Both the position numbers and the translations under genes were made by a program. The notes under the pieces are model-generated. The model was not told the DNA's origin and searched no databases. It worked only from the letters and a program-made list of their open reading frames with translations. 64,000 nucleotides of DNA, from NCBI GenBank assembly GCA_947502885.1, contig CANNBP010000005.1, forward strand, positions 1-64,000, in the 5' to 3' direction. Source of the DNA: an uncultured Aquimarina sp. (GTDB lineage Bacteria; Bacteroidota; Bacteroidia; Flavobacteriales; Flavobacteriaceae). This document shows positions 26,024-36,235 of this stretch, in pieces (within the stretch, counting starts at the first letter, position 1; each line of letters starts with the position of its first letter).

Positions 26024-27295
26024 CTAAACTACTTCTAACAACTCTGTAATTGCAGCATAAATTTCATCTAGCTGATCATTTGTCGTTACATATGGAGCCA
26101 AAATATACACTGTACTTCCTAATGGTCTAAGAAAAATTCCTTTTTGCATGAAATGATCAAAAATTTCATACCTCTTTTTCCCATAACGATCCATATCTAT
26201 TTTTAACTCTAATGCATAAATTACTCCTTTTTGTCTTGTTGTCTTGACCTTAGAATGGTCTTTAATCTTAGCATCAAAGGCCTTATGAGAAACTACAATC
26301 CTATCAATATTATCTTGAAATTCTTTACTTCCTAATAATTCAATAGCAGCTAAGGCAACAGAGCAAGCGATAGGATTAGCAGAATAGGTATGAGCATGAA
26401 AAAACGCTTTACCTACAGAATCATCAAGAAAAGCATCATATATATCTTGAGTACAACTAGTTACTGCCATAGGCACAAATCCTGCGGTTAGGGCCTTTGA
26501 CATTGAAATAATATCAGGCTTGGTTTCGACATACTCAGAAGCAAAGGTTTTTCCTGTTTTACCAAAACCAGTCATTACTTCATCTGCAATTGTAATTACA
26601 CTGTGTTTTTTACAAATTTCTAAAAGTTGATTCAAATATCGCTCTTCAAACATGTGCATAGCATTGGCACCTTGCACTAGAGGCTCGTATATAAAAGCAG
26701 CTACTTCATTACATAAAATAATAGTCTGCAACTGTTCTAGAACCTTGTTTATATTTTGGGCATTAGGTGTGGGAATACGCTGTACGTCTATAAAAAAATC
26801 TTCGAATGGTCCATTATATACAGACAAGCCAGATGCCGACATAGCTCCAAAAGTATCCCCATGAAAACCATCTTCAAAAGCAATAATTGTATTTCTTTTC
26901 TCTCCTTTATTAAAATGATATTGTAAAGCCATTTTAATACCAACTTCATTTGCTGTAGAACCATTATCTGAGAAAAAGATCTTTTCTTGATTATTTGGTA
27001 GTATCTTGATCAACTCCTCAGACAATCGTATTGCGGGCTCATGTGTAAACCCTGCAAATACAATCTGATCTAATCGATACATCTGATCTTGTACTTTTTT
27101 CAGAATAAAGTCATTACAATGGCCGTACATTGCGGTATACCATGATGCTATTCCATCAATATAAGCTTTGTCATTTTCATCATACAACAAAGCTCCTTTT
27201 GCCCTTACTATCGGTAAAGCTTCGGGATGAATCTTATGTTGTGTAAGGGGGTGCCAAAGGTGTTTTTTATCTCTCTCTTTTAATGTCATAACCAA
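26024..27295 (-). CDS. bioA: Adenosylmethionine-8-amino-7-oxononanoate aminotransferase
   Basis: 423 residues, class III PLP aminotransferase. HLWHPLTQHK near the N-terminus is the BioA signature; SWYTAMYGH, DEVMTGFGKTG and the PLP Lys in SMSKALTAGF are present. It converts KAPA to DAPA with SAM as amino donor. It starts 54 bases after bioD. The stop is 10 bases from the convergent membrane-protein stop. Confidence 0.95.
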   Translation of the reverse strand: MVMTLKERDKKHLWHPLTQHKIHPEALPIVRAKGALLYDENDKAYIDGIASWYTAMYGHCNDFILKKVQDQMYRLDQIVFAGFTHEPAIRLSEELIKILPNNQEKIFFSDNGSTANEVGIKMALQYHFNKGEKRNTIIAFEDGFHGDTFGAMSASGLSVYNGPFEDFFIDVQRIPTPNAQNINKVLEQLQTIILCNEVAAFIYEPLVQGANAMHMFEERYLNQLLEICKKHSVITIADEVMTGFGKTGKTFASEYVETKPDIISMSKALTAGFVPMAVTSCTQDIYDAFLDDSVGKAFFHAHTYSANPIACSVALAAIELLGSKEFQDNIDRIVVSHKAFDAKIKDHSKVKTTRQKGVIYALELKIDMDRYGKKRYEIFDHFMQKGIFLRPLGSTVYILAPYVTTNDQLDEIYAAITELLEVV

Positions 27296-27349
27296 ATATC
27301 ATTTCCGCAAAAACGAAAACTACTTAAATTTGTTTCTATATTTTAGTAG

Positions 27350-27979
27350 TTAGAGACTTTCTAACTTATCTTTAAATAGTTCTGCATATTCCTGGACAAC
27401 TCTTTTATCAAAATAAGGTTCATCATCGATACGACCAATAACAGAGACTCCTGTCATATTTTTTATTACATCCTCGGTTGTTTTATGTTCTTTACCATTA
27501 AAAATAACCGATACCTTATGCCCTTGTTCTTGCAAAATCCATAGTGTCATCAATGTATGATTAATACTCCCTAAATAATGTCTGGATACAACAATAACAT
27601 GGCACCCTGGCTCTATTATATCTAAAATTGTGTCTTCATTATTAAGTGGAACTAACAACCCTCCAGCTCCCTCGACAACCAAATGATTATCTATAATCGG
27701 AAATTTAATAGCATCTGGTTCTATTGCAACACCATCAATTTGAGCTGCTGCATGCGGACTCATTGGTTTTTTTAATGCATAGCTATTTGGGTGAAATTTT
27801 GACAATGAATTAGAAACCAACTCTTTGACTTTATCAGTATCAGAATATTCTAAATCCCCTGCTTGTACTGGTTTAAAATAATCTGCCTTTAAAGCTTCTA
27901 CCACAATAGCAGAGGCTATCGTTTTACCAACATCTGTACCAATACCAGTTATAAATAATTTCTTTGTCATCATAGTCAA
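27350..27979 (-). CDS. bioD: Dethiobiotin synthetase
   Basis: 209 residues. P-loop GIGTDVGKT and the segment VVEGAGGLLVPLN identify BioD, which closes the ureido ring of DAPA using ATP and CO2. Start chosen at 27979; ATGs at 27973 and 27970 are also possible. It is 20 bases after bioF. Confidence 0.95.
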   Translation of the reverse strand: MTMMTKKLFITGIGTDVGKTIASAIVVEALKADYFKPVQAGDLEYSDTDKVKELVSNSLSKFHPNSYALKKPMSPHAAAQIDGVAIEPDAIKFPIIDNHLVVEGAGGLLVPLNNEDTILDIIEPGCHVIVVSRHYLGSINHTLMTLWILQEQGHKVSVIFNGKEHKTTEDVIKNMTGVSVIGRIDDEPYFDKRVVQEYAELFKDKLESL

Positions 27980-27999
27980 TTATATAATATTCCCTTCTC

Positions 28000-29151
28000 T
28001 TATTTGGCCACAAAAGTAGTAAGTAGTTCTATAACTTTTGAAATTTCAGCTTCAGAATTATATGCATGTAAACAAAAACGCAAGCGTTCCTTTCCTTTTG
28101 GAACTGTTGGATATAAAATGGGCTTAACATCAAAACCAATTTGCCTAATACGGGTTGCGATTTTTTTTACATTTTCATTACCTGAGATAATACAACAATG
28201 TATTGCTGATGAACTATCAATAAATAAAGATTTAAGATTCGTCTGATTTAGTTTTTGATTAAAAAAATGAATATTACGATGTAGATCTTCTATTTTGGTA
28301 GTTACTTTAAGTTCCTCATAGGCCGCTTTTATGGTAGCCAATGAATGCGGCGGAAGCCCAGTTGTATAAATAAAACTTCTTGCAAAATTTATAAGATAAC
28401 TTTTCATCATTTCTGATCCCAAAACCGCAGCACCATGACATCCCATTGATTTACCAAATGTGATAATCCTGGCAAAAACCTGATTTTCTAACTCCAATTG
28501 TTGTAGCAAACCAACACCTCGAGTACCAAATACGCCAATCGCATGCGCTTCATCAACAATCAAGTGACATTTTCTATCTTTAGAAAACTGTACAACACCT
28601 TCTAGATTAGGAACATCTCCATCCATAGAAAAAACAGATTCTGTAACAATATATATTTCTTGGTTTTCTGTTTTATTAGACACAACTTGTTTAAACCTTC
28701 TCTCTAAATCATTTAAATCATTATGCTTAAACTTATATGAGCCTGCATTACTCATTAATATACCATCTCTAATCGAGGCATGAATTAATTCATCATAAAA
28801 AATAATATCTCCACGTTGCGGAATCGAAGAAAAAAAGCCAACATTAGCATCGTATCCAGAATTAAAGAGTAGTGCTGCATCTGCATTATGAAACCCCGAC
28901 AACATTACTTCTACTTCGTCATATAGTTCATTATTTCCGGTAAGCAAACGAGAACCTGTAGCACCATTTTGATGTAGCTTATTTTTTTTTAAATATTCCT
29001 GAATTCTATTAAAAATCCTTTTTTCTGAAGCAAACCCCAAATAATCATTAGACGAAAAGTCTACCAACTTCACATTTTCTGGAAGTTGACGCAACGCATT
29101 TCTATCTTTTCTATCTTGAAGTTTTTTCTGAAGTTTTTTTGGAAATTGCAT
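28000..29151 (-). CDS. bioF: 8-amino-7-oxononanoate synthase
   Basis: 383 residues. PLP-dependent alpha-oxoamine synthase: DFSSNDYLGFA, HQNGATGSRLLTGN, DEAHAIGVFG and the PLP Lys in TFGKSMGCHG. It condenses pimeloyl thioester with alanine. First gene of bioF-bioD-bioA. Related KBL/serine palmitoyltransferase enzymes share the fold, but the context fixes it as BioF. Confidence 0.94.
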   Translation of the reverse strand: MQFPKKLQKKLQDRKDRNALRQLPENVKLVDFSSNDYLGFASEKRIFNRIQEYLKKNKLHQNGATGSRLLTGNNELYDEVEVMLSGFHNADAALLFNSGYDANVGFFSSIPQRGDIIFYDELIHASIRDGILMSNAGSYKFKHNDLNDLERRFKQVVSNKTENQEIYIVTESVFSMDGDVPNLEGVVQFSKDRKCHLIVDEAHAIGVFGTRGVGLLQQLELENQVFARIITFGKSMGCHGAAVLGSEMMKSYLINFARSFIYTTGLPPHSLATIKAAYEELKVTTKIEDLHRNIHFFNQKLNQTNLKSLFIDSSSAIHCCIISGNENVKKIATRIRQIGFDVKPILYPTVPKGKERLRFCLHAYNSEAEISKVIELLTTFVAK

Positions 29152-29481
29152 AGTGATTTCAAAAATAAAACAAAAACCGCATACAAACTTCGGGTTTGCA
29201 ACACTATTTCATATTAAAACCTATATGCTACTTTTACATTATCCTCAAGTTACATAAGCGTATAACATTACAGGCTAACATTTCTGGATCAGAAAAGCCT
29301 TTTCAAGCACATTTTCACTTGTATTTGGATTGATTTTTCATCTAAAAAAGCCAAAACACAACACTACCTAATTACCTTGAAAAAAGAGAACTGACATCCA
29401 TATCCCAAGAGTAGCTATCAAATCATTTTTATACCTTTAGTACTTACAATTTTATTAAAGGCATAAAAACCCTAAATCAAA
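29152..29481. other. 330-base intergenic region, divergent
   Basis: AT-rich, no coding frame found. A short hairpin CAAAC-TTCGG-GTTTG lies at about 29184-29198 in front of bioF. A minus-strand TATTTTTG at 29160-29167 is so close to the bioF ATG that it would give a nearly leaderless mRNA. I see no convincing biotin-repressor operator. Confidence 0.4.
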
Positions 29482-30024
29482 ATGGAAAAGATAAATTACA
29501 CAACTGTTAATTCAACACAAGAATTGGAGCAAATAATTCAGCTCCAGCTCTGTAATTTACCTATTTCAATTTCTAAGTTGGAAAAAGAAAAAGAAGGTTT
29601 TGTTACGGTTCAACACGATTTATCCATTTTAAGAAAAATGAATGATATTCAACCTCATATCATTGCAAAAGACAAAGACAAGGTCGTCGGTTATGCTTTA
29701 TGCATGTCCTCAAAATTTAAAGACGAAATCGAAGTTTTACAACCTATGTTTATGAAAATTGAAGATCATCTAGATACTCAAACATCATATATTACCATGG
29801 GACAAATTTGTATTGACAAAGATTATCGTAGGCAAGGTATTTTTAGAGGGTTATACCAATCTATGAAATATCATTTAAAAGACAAATACGACCTTCTAAT
29901 TACCGAAATAGACACCAACAACCTACGTTCATTGCAGGCTCATTATGCTGTTGGTTTTAAAACAATGATCACATACGAAGCCAGCGGGGTAGAATGGCAA
30001 ATAGTCTACTGGAATTGGACATAA
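29482..30024 (+). CDS. GNAT family N-acetyltransferase
   Basis: 180 residues. Motif A is clear: MGQICIDKDYRRQGIFRGLYQ, followed by LLITEIDTNNLRSLQAHYAVGF, the usual GNAT motif B. Substrate unknown. It stands alone between the biotin genes and atpC and shares a bidirectional terminator with atpC. Confidence 0.88.
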   Translation: MEKINYTTVNSTQELEQIIQLQLCNLPISISKLEKEKEGFVTVQHDLSILRKMNDIQPHIIAKDKDKVVGYALCMSSKFKDEIEVLQPMFMKIEDHLDTQTSYITMGQICIDKDYRRQGIFRGLYQSMKYHLKDKYDLLITEIDTNNLRSLQAHYAVGFKTMITYEASGVEWQIVYWNWT

Positions 30025-30026
30025 AA

Positions 30027-30054
30027 AAAACACCTTCAAAATTGAAGGTGTTTT
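30027..30054. terminator. Bidirectional terminator
   Basis: AAAACACCTTCAA (30027-30039) and its complement (30042-30054), with A and T tracts on both sides, between the convergent GNAT and atpC genes. Confidence 0.85.
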
Positions 30055-30086
30055 CTATAATCTTATAAAAATAACTATCTCTAGTT

Positions 30087-30365
30087 TTAGTCTGCCAGAA
30101 TAATTACTTTATTATCTTTCATTTCAATAACTCCAGAAGTAATTGAGACTAAAGTTGAACCATTATCTCCTTTAGTAAACTTATCTGCTACTTCTTCTTC
30201 TGGATTTACATCACCATAAACTTTAATACTTCCTTTTACCAAAGAAGAAAGAATAGGCGCGTGATTATCTAACATTTGAAACTCTCCATCGGCACCGGGC
30301 ACAGCAACTGAAGTTACTTCACCGCTAAATAATATTGCCTCTGGAGTTACTATTTCTAAATACAT
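30087..30365 (-). CDS. atpC: ATP synthase F1 epsilon subunit (short form)
   Basis: 92 residues with the N-terminal beta-sandwich (MYLEIVTPEAILFSGEVTSVAVPGADGEFQML). The C-terminal helical hairpin found in ~135-residue epsilons is missing, as is common in Bacteroidota. It pairs with atpD, 67 bases upstream. The other ATP synthase genes are not in this window. Confidence 0.94.
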   Translation of the reverse strand: MYLEIVTPEAILFSGEVTSVAVPGADGEFQMLDNHAPILSSLVKGSIKVYGDVNPEEEVADKFTKGDNGSTLVSITSGVIEMKDNKVIILAD

Positions 30366-30432
30366 ATTTATAGTTGTTTGTTGTTGTTTGTTGACTGATA
30401 ATTACTCATCAAATATCAACAAAATAACCAAA

Positions 30433-32602
<2,170 letters not shown>

Positions 32603-33709
32603 ATGCGAATAACAAAGCTAGATGGGTTAAGAGGTATATTCAGTTTAATGATTGTATTTCTTCATTACAAAAAACCATTATTACCTAATTACATATATGA
32701 CTCTTTTATCATAAGAGAATCATACGCCTTTGTTGATTTCTTTTTTGTACTAAGTGGCTTTGTAATTGCACACAATTACAATTCATTAAAATCGAAAGAT
32801 GAGTTTTGGAAATATTTAAAAAAGAGATTTGCAAGACTTTACCCATTACTACTATTTACAGTATTAATTAATCTTTCTTTTCTTCTTTTTACTACATATT
32901 TCCTCCCTCAATTTAGGAACAACATAGAACCACTTAGCGTTCATCTATTAAAAACTCTAGATTCGTTAACATTTCTAAACTCAACACCCATTTTAGGAGA
33001 TTCATCAGGCACAAACCCTGCCTCTTGGTCAATCTCTTCTGAAATGATTTCGTATATCGCATTTGGTTTATTTTGCATCTCAATAGCCAGTAAAAATCTC
33101 AAAATCATATTTTCAATTGGCTTGATTGTTATTTCCTGTCTATTCTTATACCATGGTGGAGAATATTTTTCTAACGGAAAGTTTGGTTTTTTAAGAGGGT
33201 TTGTAGGCTTCTTTTCTGGGTATATTGTTTGGGAACTCAACAAACTAAAATTCAAACTAAACAACAATTTAGAGTTTGTAATTCCTATTATATTAGTATT
33301 AATTCTTCATCGTTTAAATACCATTGAAAACACAAGTCAAGCAGGATTAATTTTTAGCATGATCTCGATTCCATTATTTTTCAGCCTATCCATTCTATGT
33401 CTTTTAAAAACCAATGGGGTTTTATCCAAATTACTAGATCTAAAACCTATACAATTTTTAGGAAAAATCTCATACTCGGTCTACCTAAATCATGGCATAT
33501 TAATTCTAATTTTTCCCAGAGTTGTCTTTAAAGTTTTTAAACTTGAAGAAACAGAGTTCAATCAAATTTTGATCTTAAGTATTTCTATTATTTTGGTTCT
33601 GACCTTTTCAAACTTTACTTATAAATACGTTGAGCAAAAAGGAGGGAAATTCTTAAGAAAGCAATTATTGAGATCTCCTTCATACAAGCTCTCTTCACAA
33701 CAAACATAA
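32603..33709 (+). CDS. Membrane acyltransferase (family 3)
   Basis: 368 residues with about ten membrane helices. The start TKLDGLRGIFSLMIVFLHYKK has the catalytic His of the acyltransferase-3 family, and FVDFFFVLSGFVIAHNY is the second conserved region. Such proteins O-acetylate surface polysaccharides, peptidoglycan or lipids. It is followed by a secreted acetylesterase-like gene 20 bases later, so the pair could set and remove acetyl groups. Confidence 0.9.
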   Translation: MRITKLDGLRGIFSLMIVFLHYKKPLLPNYIYDSFIIRESYAFVDFFFVLSGFVIAHNYNSLKSKDEFWKYLKKRFARLYPLLLFTVLINLSFLLFTTYFLPQFRNNIEPLSVHLLKTLDSLTFLNSTPILGDSSGTNPASWSISSEMISYIAFGLFCISIASKNLKIIFSIGLIVISCLFLYHGGEYFSNGKFGFLRGFVGFFSGYIVWELNKLKFKLNNNLEFVIPIILVLILHRLNTIENTSQAGLIFSMISIPLFFSLSILCLLKTNGVLSKLLDLKPIQFLGKISYSVYLNHGILILIFPRVVFKVFKLEETEFNQILILSISIILVLTFSNFTYKYVEQKGGKFLRKQLLRSPSYKLSSQQT

Positions 33710-33729
33710 GACATGAAACTGGATATGCT

Positions 33730-34587
33730 ATGAAAAAATATGTTGTTCTATTGGTCGTGCTTTCATTCTTATTTGGTGTGTCGACCGGGTATTACAAACA
33801 TTTCCCTTTCAGTATTTTAATGCGTACAAAAATCTTGCTTTCTAAACAGGATTATGAATCAAAAAGAAATTTTGACACTTCAATTCACAAAGAAGTAACT
33901 GTTCAAGTTTCTGACAGCACTGGCATATATATCACCTATGGTCAATCAAATGCTATGAATAGTGGCCAAATAGGATATGACGTTAAAAAAGAAGTCTATC
34001 AAATACTTAACAACCGAACTTACATCTACAAAGACCCTTCTTTGGGCAGTACAAGCGAAACAAACGATGGAGGTTCTGTTTGGGGCATGGTAGGCGATAA
34101 GTTAATTAAAAAAGGTATTCATGACAAAGTCATTTTCTCAAATTGCGGATATGGAGGAAAAAAAATTGAAGAATTAAACAAAGGGTATTTCTTTAACTAC
34201 TTGATTAAAAATTATAATTTCTTATTACAAAGTTTCGGAAAGGTTGACGGAATACTATATCATCAAGGAGAAAGCAATAATGGCAATAGTGACAATTATT
34301 ATAGAGACTTTGTTGAGTTTATAGACAAACTAAAAAAGAACAATATCGTGATCCCTATTTACCTTTCCAGAACGAGTCATTGTGGATATAAGTTCCCTTC
34401 AGACAAAAAACTTATAGCAATTCAGAATAAACTAATTAAAGATTTTGACCTTGTTTTTAAGGGGCCAAATACAGATTTATTATTAGAAAAAAAATACCGC
34501 CTCCCTGATTATTGCCACTTTTCTTTATTAGGTTACGATAAGTTCGCTGATATGTGGACAACGTCATTGTCACAAAATCCAAATTAA
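33730..34587 (+). CDS. Secreted sialate-O-acetylesterase-like (SGNH-type) hydrolase
   Basis: 285 residues. N-terminal signal/anchor (about 1-22). ITYGQSNAMNSG carries the Ser nucleophile of the SASA-type carbohydrate esterases (GQSN), YHQGESNN is the second conserved block, and YCHFSLLGYDKFA holds the C-terminal His in the expected place. Likely acetyl-xylan or similar sugar O-acetyl esterase. Likely co-transcribed with the acyltransferase; an odd pairing of opposing activities. Confidence 0.82.
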   Translation: MKKYVVLLVVLSFLFGVSTGYYKHFPFSILMRTKILLSKQDYESKRNFDTSIHKEVTVQVSDSTGIYITYGQSNAMNSGQIGYDVKKEVYQILNNRTYIYKDPSLGSTSETNDGGSVWGMVGDKLIKKGIHDKVIFSNCGYGGKKIEELNKGYFFNYLIKNYNFLLQSFGKVDGILYHQGESNNGNSDNYYRDFVEFIDKLKKNNIVIPIYLSRTSHCGYKFPSDKKLIAIQNKLIKDFDLVFKGPNTDLLLEKKYRLPDYCHFSLLGYDKFADMWTTSLSQNPN

Positions 34588-34631
34588 ATCTTAGCGATAC
34601 TTTAAAAAGTTATAAAAGCACCGCTAAGATT
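34587..34631 (+). terminator. Inverted repeat after the esterase gene
   Basis: AATCTTAGCG (34587-34596) and CGCTAAGATT (34622-34631) around a 25-base AT-rich loop. It overlaps the esterase stop; a terminator or mRNA-end structure is possible, but there is no clear U-tract. Confidence 0.4.
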
Positions 34632-34675
34632 AACATATACTGAGTTTACCTTTAAAAAAAGTATACCTCTAATTT

Positions 34676-36202
34676 TTAAGGAAGAGCAATCGGATAAAAT
34701 GTTGGGTAATTCACCGCTTTTACCCAGGGCAGATTAGACCCATACGTAGCATTAATCTCATCAATAGCTTTATTCGCTATAAAAGCGTACCCTCTTGCCG
34801 TAAGATGAACACCATCTAAAGAGAAAGCTCCTCCAAACACAAGATCATCCTTTAATAAAAATTCATCAAAAGCAACTCCATTTTCTGATGCGCTTTTTAA
34901 AATAGCATTAGCATCTACAAAAGCTATTCCCGCCTGCTTCACAGCTGCTTCTATCACAGCGTTAAAAGCTGTTATAGCCGCTGTGATCTGTTCTTGCTCC
35001 TCTGGAGTTAACACCCATTTATCCTCTAAAGGAAGTGCTACTCCGTTTATAGACAAAGGATTCATCGGATCTGCTTGTGTACCTATAAAGGTACTTGCCG
35101 ACAACACCAAAAGATCACTTGAAGTAGCTTGTCTCATGTTTTTTAAGTCAGCGTTAATACCCTTTAAATCTGTTAAGTTTTCATCTAAAATAACCACAGG
35201 ATTATCGGTTGCCGCCTCAAAAGTTATGGTTCTCTTAGCTATTTCAGCATCAGCATCTGCTTGTGTTATCGCACCTTGTCCTACCAAAAAAGCATAAGCT
35301 TGCACTATCCCAGTATTATACGCAGCATAAGCATTATTTACAGCTGTAGCAGTTGATTCATCCAAAGTCACAGGATTATGTGGTACAGTAGTAAAATGAG
35401 GTATTGACGTAACATCAGGTATATTAAAAGCAACACCTTTAGCATTGCTAGAGGTAAGTATATTTACAATCCCATTAAACGATTGTGCAAATATCGCTTG
35501 ATCAGTGATTTCATCTTTATCACTATCTCCTCCAGCCAAAGCATAACCCAACACATCATTATTGCCTATCCATAAAGAGAAAAATGTTGGATTTTGAGCC
35601 ATTACATCCGTCATTACAGATGTAGTTGGAGAAGATGCCATTCTCACAAAATAAGGATTTGCCAATCCAGCTTGCACACCTGCAACGTTACCATAGCCAT
35701 CTGCAAGTAGATGAAAACTCTTGGCTCCGGGAACACCCATATTATTAAATGGACCCGAAATAACATTTGATACTTCGGTAGTCGGCATTTCGGCCTCCTT
35801 ATCTGTAGGAGAAGTTCCTAATATTTTTGGACCAGATTCATTTGGTGGATCAGGGTTAGGATCAGAAAAGAAATAAAATCTAGGATCCTGTATTGGCATT
35901 CCACCTAACAATATTCCTCCAATATTATCACTCATTAAAGGTTGCTTAAACTCTCCTCCTCCTGCTAATGCAAATTGAGTAGCCAAAATATTTGCCATAG
36001 AATTTTCTTGTCCGGCAATAAAAAGAGCACCATCAGTAAATCCAGCGGTTAAAGAATTTCCTACAGCTACATACCTTGAAAAATCAGCTTGCCCAGAAGT
36101 AATTGTAATTTCTTGTTCAGATTTAGAAGTATCATCATCTGATTCACAGCCAATACACCAAAAAACAAGTAGGAATATCAACCCTATATAATTAGTTTTC
36201 AT
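34676..36202 (-). CDS. GDSL/SGNH-type surface lipoprotein
   Basis: 508 residues. Lipobox IGCE-type signal (Cys19), then FSRYVAVGNSLTAGFTDG with the Ser of the GDSL-like block, WIGNNDVLGYAL with the Gly/Asn block, and the C-terminal DGVHLTARGYAF with the Asp-x-x-His pair. This is a complete SGNH hydrolase set in a long lipoprotein with inserts. It is 33 bases downstream of a TonB-dependent receptor; the two probably act together on a lipid or ester substrate at the outer membrane. Confidence 0.87.
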   Translation of the reverse strand: MKTNYIGLIFLLVFWCIGCESDDDTSKSEQEITITSGQADFSRYVAVGNSLTAGFTDGALFIAGQENSMANILATQFALAGGGEFKQPLMSDNIGGILLGGMPIQDPRFYFFSDPNPDPPNESGPKILGTSPTDKEAEMPTTEVSNVISGPFNNMGVPGAKSFHLLADGYGNVAGVQAGLANPYFVRMASSPTTSVMTDVMAQNPTFFSLWIGNNDVLGYALAGGDSDKDEITDQAIFAQSFNGIVNILTSSNAKGVAFNIPDVTSIPHFTTVPHNPVTLDESTATAVNNAYAAYNTGIVQAYAFLVGQGAITQADADAEIAKRTITFEAATDNPVVILDENLTDLKGINADLKNMRQATSSDLLVLSASTFIGTQADPMNPLSINGVALPLEDKWVLTPEEQEQITAAITAFNAVIEAAVKQAGIAFVDANAILKSASENGVAFDEFLLKDDLVFGGAFSLDGVHLTARGYAFIANKAIDEINATYGSNLPWVKAVNYPTFYPIALP

Positions 36203-36235
36203 ATCTAAATTTCTTTACAATGATTATTAGTTTTA

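Noticed and set aside
29160..29167. TATTTTTG as a bioF promoter
   Set aside because: Too close to the start codon (a few bases of leader) and no -33 box; kept only as a note.
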